From positions 1 through 64,000 of the forward strand of contig JAISKD010000011.1 of assembly GCA_031261065.1 (NCBI GenBank): a stretch of 64,000 nt of DNA, in the 5' to 3' direction. Below the pieces are notes generated by a model that was not told the origin of the DNA, searched no databases, and worked only from the letters and a program-made list of their open reading frames with translations. Below, piece by piece: positions 21,744 through 32,671 of this stretch (positions within the stretch are counted from its first letter, which is position 1; every line of letters starts with the position of its first letter). This DNA comes from Mycoplasmataceae bacterium (GTDB lineage Bacteria; Bacillota_I; Bacilli_A; Mycoplasmatales; Mycoplasmoidaceae). Made by a program: the position numbers and the translations under genes.

Positions 21744-22553
21744 ATGAACAACACTAACTCCAATATTATTGTTTCATTAACATCATTTCCACCAAGAATT
21801 GCCAAAATTCATATTACCATCAATTCGCTATTAGCTCAAACAGTCAAGGCTGATAAAATTGTTTTATACCTTAACAAAGATGAATTTAAAAATTGGAAAA
21901 TCCCGGAAGAACTTCAGAAATGCATAGATAATGGTTTAGAAATTAGATGAGTAAAAGGAGATTATAAGTCATTTAATAAGCTGTATCATGCCCTAAAAGA
22001 TTTTCCAAATAGTAATATCATCACTGTTGATGATGATAGAATATATTCTAAAAATCTTATCAAAAAACTTTTAAGAATACATAAAAAATTTCCGAACTCC
22101 ATTGTTGCAAATATCATGCACAAAGCGGGATTAAACTATAAATTAAAAACCATATATAATTATTCCTCCAATAAATGAGGAAAGCATGTAGATAATTGAT
22201 TTTGGAATCATAGCAAACCAAAAAATTATTTTTTTGCACAAGGTGCTGGTGGTGTTTTGTACCCACCTTCTACATTTAATGAAACATTTTTCAAAAATGA
22301 ATTATTTATGGACTTGTGCCCTAAAGCCGATGACATATGATTCTGAGCAATGGCGGTATTGAATCACAAAACTACTGTTTGTGGATGTTTTCACCACTCT
22401 GCAAAGGAAGTCTATAAGGACGGGTCTCCTTCTAGATTGGCGACATTGAATGGTAAAAGAAATAAAGATGGTGAGACATTGAATGACCTTCAATTAAAAG
22501 CCATTATTAAAAAGTTTCCAGAGATAGTTGATATACTTTTTAATGAGAAATAG
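21744..22553 (+). CDS. capsular-type glycosyltransferase
   Basis: The 269-residue protein begins NIIVSLTSFPPRIAKIHITI and continues with INSLLAQTVKADKIVLYLNKD, then DDDRIYSKNL (the DDD metal motif near residue 95) and a late ADDIWFWA. This is the IVSLTSFPxRI family of glycosyltransferases found in polysaccharide clusters. It probably adds a sugar to a surface glycan. Four-plus Trp are encoded by TGA. It is divergent from the GT4 gene, with TTATAAA about 6 nt before ATG. Confidence 0.85.
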
Positions 22554-22577
22554 ATAGATTAACAAATGCTCTTAGTT

Positions 22578-22608
22578 TTGCCGACGGCAACCTACAAATA
22601 TTTTTTAT
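22578..22608. promoter_or_regulatory. GC palindrome plus ACAAATATTTTTTAT block
   Basis: TTGCCG-A-CGGCAA (22578-22590) is a perfect 13-bp palindrome in AT-rich surroundings. Just after it, 22594-22608 repeats the ACAAATATTTTTTAT block found before the coiled-coil ORFs. Both lie about 50-70 bp upstream of the lipoprotein ATG. An operator is possible; this is not demonstrated. Confidence 0.4.
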
Positions 22609-22651
22609 GTTTAGAAACAACACTTAGTTATATATAACATATAGTGAAAAC

Positions 22652-24187
22652 ATGAAACATAAAACAAGAAATGTATTAAGAACACTAACCACTGCAACTC
22701 TTGCAGGAGCTGCCTGCACTACAGCGGCTTCCATTCTTTCAACATCATGCAGTTCTAAAGTTGAAGATATTACATACCAACTAGACGGATCGTCTACAAT
22801 AACGTATGGAGATACGTTAACTATTACGGTTTCACACAGCAATAAGTTGGCTGATGGTCAAACTTATGAATGGAGCGGGATTGAAGATAATTGAGGAATA
22901 GATTATGACACCACCAGCGAAGGTGATCAAAGTATTCTTAGAATCACAAATAGCAATATTTTTCCTGCTGATATTGTCCTTGATACTATTGCGGTATCTT
23001 ATGATGGAAAAACTAAAAATATTGAAACTATAATTGCCGAAGCGCAAACTATTATTTCTTTAGATTATAGTATTGACCCAGTTACGAATACTATAATTGT
23101 TCCTCATGGTGATTCCTTAGTTATAACTGCTTCCTCCTCTAGTTTCAAAGGAAACTGCACTTGAGATCATCCGGAAGACGGATCTGGTATCACTTATTCA
23201 CCATCTGGTAGCAATAATGAAATATTAACTATCACCAATAATAACACAGGTTCACCTTTAATAATTGGTCAAACGTCAATTACAGTATCGAATAATGGCG
23301 CTACAGAACACATACAATATAATGTGATGTGCAATTCTGGTTCATCACTAGCATATGCGACACTTACAGCTAATGGGACAACTTATCATATTACAGATAA
23401 TAATCAAACATTTGCAACTTCTATTAGCGGTAGCATTGGTCCAGAAACATACACCATTAATGTAGACAATGGAAGTGGTGGCTCAACTACACAAGTAATA
23501 AACCCTGCGGATATTACAAATGTAACCTTTATAACCAATGGTAATGATACAACACTGACAACATTACCCGAATACTTTTTAAATGGGTCCGGAATTTTGA
23601 CTTTTCCGAAATTGCCGACTTCTACAACAATAATCGACGGTTATTGTCTATTTAATTGTATTAACTTTGATGGTGAAATTGCTTTACCAGGAATCGCCAC
23701 TATTGGCGAAAGATTTCTTCAGGGGTGCATTAGTTTTAATCACAATGTAACATTGCCTAATACCCTAAATACAATAGGAGTGAATTTTTTAGGAGCATGC
23801 GTCGACTTTAATAGTACAATCGATCTTGGTACTAGCGTCCATGAAATAAATGGCGGATTTTTATTTGGATGTACATCGTTCAACCAAGATTTAACTATTC
23901 GTAGTAATATTGACGACGGAGGCATCTCAGTGGCAACAGATGGTAGCCAAAATAGAGGCATGTTGTTTGGTTGCGATAGTATGACTGCAACAGTTGATTT
24001 TGGATCACTAACAACAGCTGCGTTTAGCGTTAGCAACACAGAGTATCAATTTAGCACAAACACAGCATCTACTGCATACGGTACAAATACGGGAGTTACC
24101 TTCGCCGGAACCAATGCCGCTGCAATAAAATTTAATTTTCAAGATAGAGACTCTCAACCATATAGAAAAATTATTGTAAACTCATAA
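22652..24187 (+). CDS. surface lipoprotein with LRR_5-like repeats
   Basis: The 511-residue protein begins with a signal peptide whose cleavage site precedes Cys 33 (ILSTSCSS, lipobox), so it is an exported lipoprotein. Residues about 40-240 form repeated Ig/bacterial-surface-like beta modules rich in Thr/Ser/Asn. Residues about 300-450 form LRR_5-like repeats (LFNCINFDGEIALPGIATIGERFLQGCISF and kin, keyed by G-C-x-x-F-N). Likely an adhesin or antigen. Same repeat class as the 18003 gene. Trp TGA codons occur at 22891 and near 23163. Confidence 0.88.
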
Positions 24188-24248
24188 TTTCTACACGTTA
24201 ACTGAAAATATTCATTCACTGTATTTAAAAAAGTAGTAAAATGTATGT

Positions 24249-24539
24249 ATGGAAAGAATTTATAACTGTAGTTTTAAGATAAATGAAAAAATTAAAAAGG
24301 AATTTGACACATTATGTGAAAGATATGGGTTAACTGCGTCTGCTACACTTAATGTTTTTATAAGAAATTGCATTGCCGCTAATGCATTATTAATAGATAC
24401 AAAAGGTGAAATAGAAAAAGATATTGCGATTAAAATGAAGCAAGCACAAGAACTCAGAGATGCTAATAAATACAAGTACGCCGATGAAGAGATAGAAAAA
24501 ATGTTCGCTGAAGATAAAAAGGAAAGAAACATACAATAA
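24249..24539 (+). CDS. RelB/DinJ-family antitoxin, no partner seen
   Basis: A 96-residue protein with the N-terminal ribbon-helix-helix region CSFKINEKIKKEFDTL followed by YGLTASATLNVFIRNCI, the typical DinJ/RelB helix pair. A charged C-terminal tail (EEIEKMFAEDKKERN) follows, which in the family wraps the toxin. These proteins repress their own operon and neutralise an RNase toxin of the RelE/YafQ type. No RelE/YafQ/HigB-like ORF is visible on either side: the next gene is tsaD on the opposite strand. It is therefore an orphan antitoxin, a transcription regulator, or the partner of a toxin elsewhere. Confidence 0.85.
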   Translation: MERIYNCSFKINEKIKKEFDTLCERYGLTASATLNVFIRNCIAANALLIDTKGEIEKDIAIKMKQAQELRDANKYKYADEEIEKMFAEDKKERNIQ

Positions 24540-24623
24540 GGGAGCAGCTTTTGATATTTAATTTATATTAGAATTTTATTGTACTCCGCACACACACGCA
24601 TAAGAACTAAAAAAACAAATATT

Positions 24624-25580
24624 TTATTTGATAAGCAAGTATGCGTAAAAACCAATCATTGCGCCATTATCTCCGCAATATTTTAGTTCTGGTATTTTTC
24701 ATTCATATTCAGATTCAGTTAGAACTTTTCTAAGTAAAGAATTTGCTGCAACTCCACCGCCAATAACAATACGTGAAATATCATTTGCTGTTGCATAATA
24801 TTTAATCTTTCCCATCACATCATCGATAACTCATTTAAGTGTTGAAGAGGCTAACAATTCAACATCTATTTGTTTATTCTTCATTTTGCAAATATTTATT
24901 TCATTTAGGATATGTGTTTTTAAACCAGAAAAGCTGAAAGGTTCATTAGGTGCTCTGTGATCAATTAGTTTATAGTTTGTTCTACTTGGATTATATTGTT
25001 TATCAATTGAAACCCCACCAGGATATTCCAAATTTAACATACGCCCAATTTTATCTAAAGCTTCGCCAATCGCGTCGTCAGCTGTTTCATTTAATATTTC
25101 ATAGTCAATCGCTGATGTGAATTTATATAGAGATGTGTGACCACCTGAAGCCACTAAACAAATAAAAGGAAACTTTATTTGTTGCGCATCACCAATTGCA
25201 TATGAAAAAACATGACCTAACATATGGTTAACAGGCACTAGCGGAACATCGAGAGAATATGCTAGTGTCTTAGCAAATACTTTACCCACATGTAGTGAAC
25301 CTGGCAAACCTGGTTCAGCAGTGTATGCGATGTGTGTTATATCATTAATTTTTATACCAGACATTTCAATAGCTTTACTACAAACTTCGTATAATGCTCC
25401 TTCGTGTCCACGAGCTGCGATTTCTGGAACTATTCCACCTCATTTTCTAAATTCCTTAAGTGTAGATAAAGCATATAATGATAGTAATTTATCATTATTA
25501 AATATAGCAATAGAAGTGTCATCACAAGATGTTTCAATTGCCAATATAATTTTATTGTTTAATTTAACTTTTCCTTCCAT
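24624..25580 (-). CDS. tsaD: tRNA N6-threonylcarbamoyladenosine synthase subunit
   Basis: Transfers threonylcarbamoyl to A37 of ANN-decoding tRNAs. The 318-residue product has IETSCDDTSIAIF, the metal-site region WGGIVPEIAARGHEGAL, GLPGSLHVGKVFAK, VNHMLGH, SGGHTSLY, and the late GGGVAANSLLRK segment. ATG 25580 matches the family N-terminus (one short tail before ILAIETSCDD). Its start overlaps the end of potD by 22 nt, so it is the last gene of the pot operon. Confidence 0.96.
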
Positions 25581-27223
25581 GCAACGTATGATCAGTGAAG
25601 ATTAGATTTATCTAAATCTCCTAGAGGATATTCTCATTCAGCAATGCTATTGTCTTCGCCGTCATCAGTGTAAAGATTTAATGTTGTCTGTAGATAGTCC
25701 GTCCATGCCATAAAATATTTAGGAAGTGTTGCATTAGCATCATCTCTATGTTCGTCTCATCAATCATATGCCCCATTACATTCGAAGAAATATGCATATG
25801 CAGAATCATCTACATTTGTAGGGTCAAAATCTTCAAGATCACAATTAAGCGTATCAGCTATAGATTTATATGGTGAATAATATTGAACGAAATCGAGATC
25901 AATCATTGGAATATAAATAAAATCATCATTATCATCATAACTATATATAGGTCAATCGTCTTCAGTGTGACCAGCGTCTATTCATCATTGAGGAACATCA
26001 TTCTCATCGACGTGGTCAACGCCATCTAGAATCATGTCTCTTGCTAAATTATTTATTGATTTTGCTTTAGAATTTCCTGATGATTTAAGTATATATCTAC
26101 CATCCGCTTCCTTTGTTGCATTCTTTTTATTGAAAATACATATATCCAGTGCTAATTCAGACTTATTAGGAATTACAGTATGCACAGGTCATTCTGTATA
26201 ATCAGTGCTATAGTTTCCGTCATAATCATCTCCCACAGCATCCTCTCATATATCATTTCATTCATCCATACTTTGATCATCTCCATAACCTACCATTGAT
26301 GCTGCGATGTCTCCTGTATAGGAAATTATTCCATTGTTATATTGCAAATCAGTATAAAGTTCACTTAATATTCCACCATCACTATTAAATTTAAGTGAGT
26401 GCGTTCCCTTAAAGTTTTCACTAAATGGTTCTAAGCAATCATTATAGTAATCGATTGAACGGTTTTTTCCATCTGGGTTTATGCTTCCACCATCAGTGTA
26501 ATAACTATTGCATAATCCAAAATATGTTCTTTCATCATCGGTAATTAAAACTTTAGATCTATTACTTGGAGCGAAACGTTCATCGAAATCATCACTTTTT
26601 GGTGATATGTAATCAGTGACAGTTTTCCATCCATCTGAGCCATCGCCATTATCAACAATTCCATCAGTTAAATCATCAATTATTTCACCTTTGTATGAAA
26701 AACCTAATTGCGATATAAAGTATGGCAAACCAAAATCAAGTATTGTTGGGCTTAGTCCTTGGCCTTCCATATACGCTGTATATGCTGTTGGAAAATAATC
26801 ATTCTCATCTGCATATTCATTGATGCTTTCTATCATATCTTGTGTAGAATCAGAAGTAAGGTTTAAAGCATCCGTTCCATTTTCTACTGGGAATCAATTT
26901 TCTTCAACTTTATAACGCAGATCATAATCAGGTCAGTTTATTTCTGCAAGTTGTCCTTTTTTAAGAAGTACTAACATTTCATAAACTGATGGCACAGCAG
27001 CATCATAGTTAGTTTTAAATTTAGACTCAACATCCTCATTAGTAGAAAAATTTAAAAACTGGACATTGTAATTTTTATGCAGCATAGCCATTGCTGATGG
27101 GTCAATGTATGATTCCCAATTTGCGAAATTAATTGTATTGGCAGAACATGATGTAGATGTTAATATAGCAAATGATGAAATAGCACAAATCGGAACAGAT
27201 GTTAACGCTTTAATGTTTTTCAT
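25559..27223 (-). CDS. potD: polyamine ABC transporter, PotD-type binding lipoprotein
   Basis: The 554-residue product has a signal peptide with lipobox ILTSTSC (Cys about 26), then NTINFANWESYIDPSAMAML, the opening of PotD-type periplasmic-binding proteins, here lipid-anchored outside the cell. It is longer than E. coli PotD (about 350 residues), with Asp/Tyr-rich insertions; Mollicute homologs are also long. It presents spermidine/putrescine to PotBC. Its ATG overlaps the potC stop by 1 nt. Many TGA-coded Trp, including two adjacent ones at 25982-25987. Confidence 0.9.
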
Positions 27224-28077
27224 TATACTTGTGCACCCCTCATCATATTCTGTTTATTAATCTTTTTTATCCTATATGCTTTAGCAACAATTGTGATTAT
27301 TACGATCACAAAAGTTAATAAAATAATGATTGCTCCAAACGTTATGATTCAAGCTTTAATACCTTTTCGGGAAGTATAAATTAAAGTGGCTACTGTTTGG
27401 TAAGAACCATTAACTAAATTAGTTATGACGAAGTCGTCGAAAGACATTGCAAATGCTATGGCAGCTGCAGATAATAATGCTGGCATCAGATATGGAACTG
27501 TAACCTTCATAAATGTGCTTAATTTTGTGTGTCCTAAATCATAACTAGCATTAATAAGATTAGGATTCATTTTAGCCATTCGTGGATAAATAGCAATTAT
27601 TGCATAAGGCACACAAAATGAAACATGGGACATGAGCACTGTAAAGAAACCAAAATTAAAACCTAACGCTACTCATGTAGATGTGAATAATAATGCTAGT
27701 GACACACCAGTAATAGAATCTGGATTTATTATCGCAAACTGTGAAGTTGCCATTGTTGTTCTCTTAACTGCTGTTTTTGATTTTCAAATTCCAAAACAAG
27801 TTATAGTGGCAATAAGTACAGAAATTGGTGTCACGGTTATTCCTAGAATTATTGTGTGTAATAATGCGGAATCAAATTCATCATTTTCGAATAACAACCA
27901 ATAGTTATTAAAACCTTTAAAAGCAAAGTTATTATAAATAATATTACCTCTTGATGTTTGTCCTGTAAATGATAATAGGACAATTAAAATTAATGGTATG
28001 TATAGAGCGGCTAAAATAATGAAAATATATCATTGTCTTAAAAAACCTAAAAATCCCTTTTTATAATTTTTATGCAT
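27223..28077 (-). CDS. potC: polyamine ABC transporter permease PotC
   Basis: The 284-residue permease has six TM helices. The EAA-type loop is SYDLGHTKLSTFMKVTVPYLMPAL, matching the PotC pattern (D-L-G...F...P). The segment SFDDFVITNLVNG is characteristic of PotC. ATG 28077 lies 3 nt after GGAGGG and 8 nt inside the end of potB. Confidence 0.94.
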
Positions 28078-28912
28078 ACTCCCTCCTTTTTCTAATTATT
28101 TTTCCAATCCCTTTTGTACTTAATAACATAAGTACATAACCGCCCACCATTAATATAGAAAGCAGAAGTGATAATGAAGAAGCACGTGCTAATGAAATAG
28201 CACTTACTGGCGCTAACGATCCTTCTTGCACTATGATGTCACAAATCATTGATCCATCAGGTGAGTTATTTAAGAACTGTGGAACAGCAACTGTTGTTAG
28301 TGATGGCAGAAAAACTAATGTTATTCCAGAAATTAATGCAGTTTTAGTGTATGGCAATACAACACGCATGAAAGTTTGGACTTGTGTTCTGCCAAGGTCT
28401 AATGATGCCCAAACAATATTTTTTGGCATATCGTCTAACACTGAAAATAGTGGAAGAATCATAAAAGGAATAAAAACATAAACTAATCCGATGATAGTTC
28501 ATATCGAACCATATGTTGAGTTTTGATATCCATTGATTAAATCAAAGAATGTTTTTAAACCGATTAACTTCACTAGAAAGCTTGTTCAAATTGGAGCTGT
28601 AACAATGAAAACAACTGCAGTCTTATAAACCTTATTTTTCGATACAGATAAAAAATAAGCAAATGGGTATGAAATAACAATACAGATTGCGGTTGTTGCC
28701 AGTGCTATTCAAAATGAATATAGTATTTTTTCTCAAATGAACATACCAATATAGTTCCAATTATCAGAAAAGCTGTAACCAGGCGCAGGAGCTATCGATT
28801 TAATAATAATTAAAGCAAGAGGAATTATTATTAAAATTACAGCAATAATGGCAAAAGGTAATAACATTCCATATCCGCCACTTTTTTCTCTTGATCTGAA
28901 TCTTGTAACCAT
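28070..28912 (-). CDS. potB: polyamine ABC transporter permease PotB
   Basis: A 280-residue permease with six TM helices, the segment FLVKLIGLKTFF, and the EAA loop ASLDLGRTQVQTFMRVVLPYTKTAL. The start overlaps the potA stop (TAATG) and is served by AAGGAGG 10 nt upstream. Part of potABCD. Confidence 0.94.
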
Positions 28913-30540
28913 TAGGCAACAACCTCCTTCTTAGAATTTACATTTGATACAATATGTAAATCAGCGGGTGTTCATGAAACATATATTGAATCGCCAATTT
29001 CTTTTTTATTAATTGTTTCCATTGTGAAAATGGCCTTGTCCTTTGTTTCACATTCAATCTCATACATTAGACCTTTGTATGTTACTGAACTAACCTTGGC
29101 ACTCAATAAAGCTTTGCTAGCGGCTACTTCATCAAAATCTTCAGGTCTAATAATAAACTTAACTTCATCATTTGGTTGAACCGCAATTGGTGATTTATTT
29201 ACCATGCCGATTTTCTTGCCATTAAATAACATTTCTTTTTCAGAAATATATTTTCCAGTGAAGAAGTTTGCTTTACCAATGAAAGAAGCAACTCATTCAT
29301 TTGCTGGAGTATCATATATTTCTCATGGTGAACCAACTTGTTGTATTTTACCCTTTGACATAACAACAACTTTGTCTGATAGAGAAAGAGCTTCTTCTTG
29401 GTCGTGTGTAACAAGAATGAATGTAAGCTTAAATTCTCTATGTAATCGTTTAAGTTCATATTGCATTTGCTTTCTAACCTTAGCATCTAAGGCGCTTAGA
29501 GGTTCATCTAGCAAAAGAATAGATGGTTTAATAACTAAAGCACGAGCTAGTGCCACACGTTGTTGCATTCCTCCGGAAAGTTCTGAAGGGTATTTATTTT
29601 CATTCCCAACTAGACCAACTTTTTCAATTATTGATTTAGCAGCTGCCTTTATTTCATCATTCGTTAAAAGACGATTTGTGTTTTTGTTTTCAAATTTTTG
29701 TTTTTGAATCATTGGGTAGTTTTGCCAATAAGAAATTTCGTGATCAACCTCATTATAATGGTTAACTTCTTTATCGAATTTCTTATTAATTGGAATGTTA
29801 TACTGATACCACTTTCTAAGTTCTAGATATTCAATTGTTGTTTTAGAAAGACCTTTTGTGGAAAAAGCCGCTGGTTTTCTAGCCTTATCCAAACCGACAT
29901 AATTATCTCATGCATTTGATACTTCAACAATCTTATTTTTTAATGAAAGTCTTTTAATGAATTTCTTATCATCTTTAGAACCTTTTTCAAAAAGTTTGCT
30001 AAGTCTTAACTTATATATGCTCCATCGCATCTTACGTATTGCATATGATTGTGGATATTTTCTATATAGTTCATGTGTTTTATCGATTTGGATTTGTATC
30101 TTTACTAAATCTTTTCTTAAACCTATTATTTTTTTCTCAGCTTCTTTTTTAGCATTTTCATATACTTTAATTGCTTCCCTTTTAACTTTAGCAGGTGTAC
30201 CATCAAGTGGTACACGCACAACTTTCAAACCATATGTGATGTTCTTATAAACATTCATATTTGGAAATAAAGCATAGTCTTGGAAAACGGTTGCCGTTTC
30301 CCTTTCATTTACTGCTAGGTTTTTTGTATCAATTCCATTAACAAGAATTCTACCGGAAGTTGTTGTCTCGAAACCGCCAAGCATTTTAAGAATTGTGGTT
30401 TTGCCACAACCAGAAGGCCCTAACAAAGTAACGAAACTTCCTTTCTCAATTGATAAGTTTATTTTCTCAACGGCAAGACTTCCTTCACCATACCTTTTTG
30501 CTACATTTTGTAGCACAATAAATCTTTTGTTATTTGCCAT
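28912..30540 (-). CDS. potA: polyamine ABC transporter ATPase PotA, long form
   Basis: Energises polyamine import. The 542-residue product has Walker [15 protein letters not shown] (about 37-50) and FQDYALFP (Q-loop). A charged insertion of roughly 170 residues (about 115-285) follows before the signature [15 protein letters not shown] and Walker [17 protein letters not shown]-like C-terminal domain ends the protein. Bacterial PotA is about 380 residues; the long insertion is also known in mycoplasmal PotA. GGGGG 6 nt before ATG serves as Shine-Dalgarno. First gene of the operon potA-B-C-D-tsaD. Confidence 0.95.
28923..28929 (-). promoter_or_regulatory. Shine-Dalgarno of potB
   Basis: AAGGAGG within the end of potA, 10 nt before the potB ATG. 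It shows that the anti-Shine-Dalgarno is used for operon-internal starts. Confidence 0.7.
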
Positions 30541-30674
30541 AAATTACCCCCAAAAAATTGAAGAAAAATTTCTCATAATATTTATACTATAATTGTTTTT
30601 TAAAAAATTTATAAAAAACAGTAATAAATAATTAAAAATTATTAATAGTGCGATGTTATGATGATTAGAAAAAA

Positions 30675-31946
30675 TTAATAACTTTTCTTGATAATTGAAT
30701 AAGTAATATCTAATTTTTTAGCTAGGTCTCAGTAGTAATCAATTTCTTTGTATGTTAACATTACTGTGCTTATCAATCCAGTTTGTTCATATTTTTCTTC
30801 AACAAATAATTTAGTGAATAAACCACCTGATTGTCCAGTAAGGTATTGTTCAGCAGTTAGTTTTGCTCTTTTAAATGATTCTATTAAACCAGGAGCAGAA
30901 ACATGTAATTCGTTCAATACTTTCTTTCCATCTTTTTTTCCATATGCTTCAACTACAAGGCATCCACCGTCTTCTTCTATTCCTTCGTCGATAATACTTT
31001 GAATTTCGTTCTCATATTTAGGTGCGGGTGGAATATGAGATAAAACGAAATCAAAAGGAGCTATGGTAGCGCCATTAATAGTTTCAGGTTTATGAGATAA
31101 CAAACCACATCTTAATAAAGGTAATGAAAAATCTATACCAATTCCACCATATTTAAAGTAAGCATTTTTACATCCTTTTAAATATTCATTAGCAGCTAAT
31201 GCGTAATATACAGGTTCATCATGAGCGTGTTCATAGAAAGTTTCAGTCTTATTTAATTCGTCATACTTTCTTTCAATTGGAAAGCTCATAGAAGGAGTTT
31301 GGATAATTTCACCTTTTTCATAAGCATATGCAGGTTCTGCCATATCACTTAAAGCAACAACTGGAGCGAATCAGAATGGAATAAATCTTTTAGCTTTGAC
31401 ACCTTCGTAACAAATGTTATAAATTGTATCACATGTATCAAGGTCCTTAACAGCAAGACGCGTTGCTAAACAAACAAGACCAGGAGCACTTCCTGTTCCG
31501 ATAATTGCTAACTTATTAATTGCTTTAAACTTTTTTGCATAATCAGAAAGCATGTATTTAATTCCATCAACTCATTCTTCATCGATTTTTCCTCTTTCAT
31601 ATTCATTTCCTTCTTTAATGAAATCTCCAGCAGCAAAATCTTGATAATTACATTCTAATGCAAGTGCTGCATTTAAACAATTTCTTGCAAAGCATAAAGG
31701 TAAAGCATTTACGATTAAATCAATTTTTTGACCAATGCTTTTACCTAATGAAATTATTTCATCAACGCTCTTAGCATTAACTTTGTAACCTTTAACCTTT
31801 GAGAATTTTTTCTCTAAGTTTTGAACTGCTGCAAGATCATAGTCAGCACATATTATTGTTTTTACATTTGGTTCATCATTCATGTTTTGTGCAACTGCTG
31901 AACCTTGTGCACCACTTCCTAGTATAAGTATTATTTTATCAGACAT
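30675..31946 (-). CDS. saccharopine-dehydrogenase-like oxidoreductase
   Basis: The 423-residue protein has an N-terminal NAD(P)-binding Rossmann motif IILILGSGAQGSAVAQNM, DLIVNALP, NYQDFAAGD, and a second region with IIGTGSAPGLVCLATRLAVKD, the layout of saccharopine dehydrogenase/LYS9-type enzymes. In bacteria such enzymes act in lysine metabolism or as carboxynorspermidine synthase. The position beside the polyamine importer is suggestive, but its substrate is unknown. TATAAT lies 6 nt before ATG; it is transcribed apart from potABCD. The family call is firm to the superfamily level. Confidence 0.82.
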
Positions 31947-31952
31947 ACATCT

Positions 31953-31958
31953 ATTATA
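31953..31958 (-). promoter_or_regulatory. -10 box of the saccharopine-dehydrogenase-like gene
   Basis: TATAAT on the minus strand, 6 nt before ATG 31946. Confidence 0.65.
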
Positions 31959-31984
31959 TACTTATTGCAGGAAACAATTTTGCA

Positions 31985-32012
31985 ACAAATAGGAGACAAA
32001 TCAGGGACAAAT
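31985..32012. repeat. Three ACAAAT boxes at 11-bp spacing (copy B)
   Basis: ACAAAT at 31985, 31996 and 32007 with spacers AGGAG and CAGGG, then ATTTTTTATTT. It precedes coiled-coil copy B. Confidence 0.8.
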
Positions 32013-32042
32013 ATTTTTTATTTCATTAAATAATATTTAAGT

Positions 32043-32273
32043 ATGATAAAAATAATAAAATGTAAAGCAAAACCAGAATTAAACGGGCTTGTAATAGAAG
32101 TGGCAAAAATTACTGGTGTAAGAAAAAACAAAAATTCTCTTAGCAAAGATGATCGGCTTGCTCTTATAGAGCTAAGAGATATACTTGTGTCTCTCGGAAA
32201 AAGAATGGACAATCTTGACACAAGGTGCGATAGACTTGTTGAAACAAAGAAAATTAAAAAATTAAAAAACTAA
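32043..32273 (+). CDS. coiled-coil family protein, copy B
   Basis: A 76-residue protein of unknown function. N-terminal CKAKPELNGLVIEVAKIT matches the family N-terminus. A basic linker and a short helix (ELRDILVSLGKRMDNLDTRCDRL) follow. The end KIKKLKN replaces the usual NNLK tail. The ACAAAT array precedes it and the ATG follows an AATATT box closely. Likely expressed. Confidence 0.72.
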   Translation: MIKIIKCKAKPELNGLVIEVAKITGVRKNKNSLSKDDRLALIELRDILVSLGKRMDNLDTRCDRLVETKKIKKLKN

Positions 32274-32336
32274 ATAATTTTCGTTGAGCGAAAGTAAGTG
32301 TTTGAAAGCCTACTCGTCGCATAAAACAATTTCGTA

Positions 32337-32364
32337 ACAAATAGGAGACATATCAGGGACAAAT
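32337..32364. repeat. Three ACAAAT-type boxes at 11-bp spacing (copy C)
   Basis: ACAAAT 32337, ACATAT 32348, ACAAAT 32359, then ATTTTTTATTT. Spacers AGGAG and CAGGG are identical to those of copy B, so copies B and C arose by duplication of array plus ORF. Confidence 0.8.
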
Positions 32365-32394
32365 ATTTTTTATTTATTTAAATAATATTTGTAT

Positions 32395-32604
32395 ATGAGC
32401 AAAGTAGTTGGTTGCGAAATTATCAAATGTAGAAAGAAACCAGAATTAAACGGTCTTATAATAGAAAAGATGAAAATTAATTCTGTAAATAAAGTCAAAA
32501 AATCTGGCGGAAAAGCCAAACAGCCAACTCTTAGAGAACTAATTTTAGCTCTCGACACAAAGCTTAATATGGTCATTGAATTAAATAATCTAAAAACTAA
32601 TTAA
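32395..32604 (+). CDS. coiled-coil family protein, copy C
   Basis: A 69-residue protein: KKPELNGLIIEKMKINSVNK (about 18-37), a basic linker KSGGKAKQPTLREL closely matching copy A, then a single short helix and the tail ELNNLKTN. The helix is much shorter than in copy A. The ACAAAT array and an AATATT box precede ATG 32395. Confidence 0.72.
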   Translation: MSKVVGCEIIKCRKKPELNGLIIEKMKINSVNKVKKSGGKAKQPTLRELILALDTKLNMVIELNNLKTN

Positions 32605-32671
32605 TTTTGTTGAAGTGAAAGTAGGCACGCAAAATGAGCCAAAATTAAACAGCCTTATAATAATATAAGAG

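Noticed and set aside
24540-24623. RelE-type toxin remnant after relB
   Set aside because: Translation in all frames gives no toxin-like segment.
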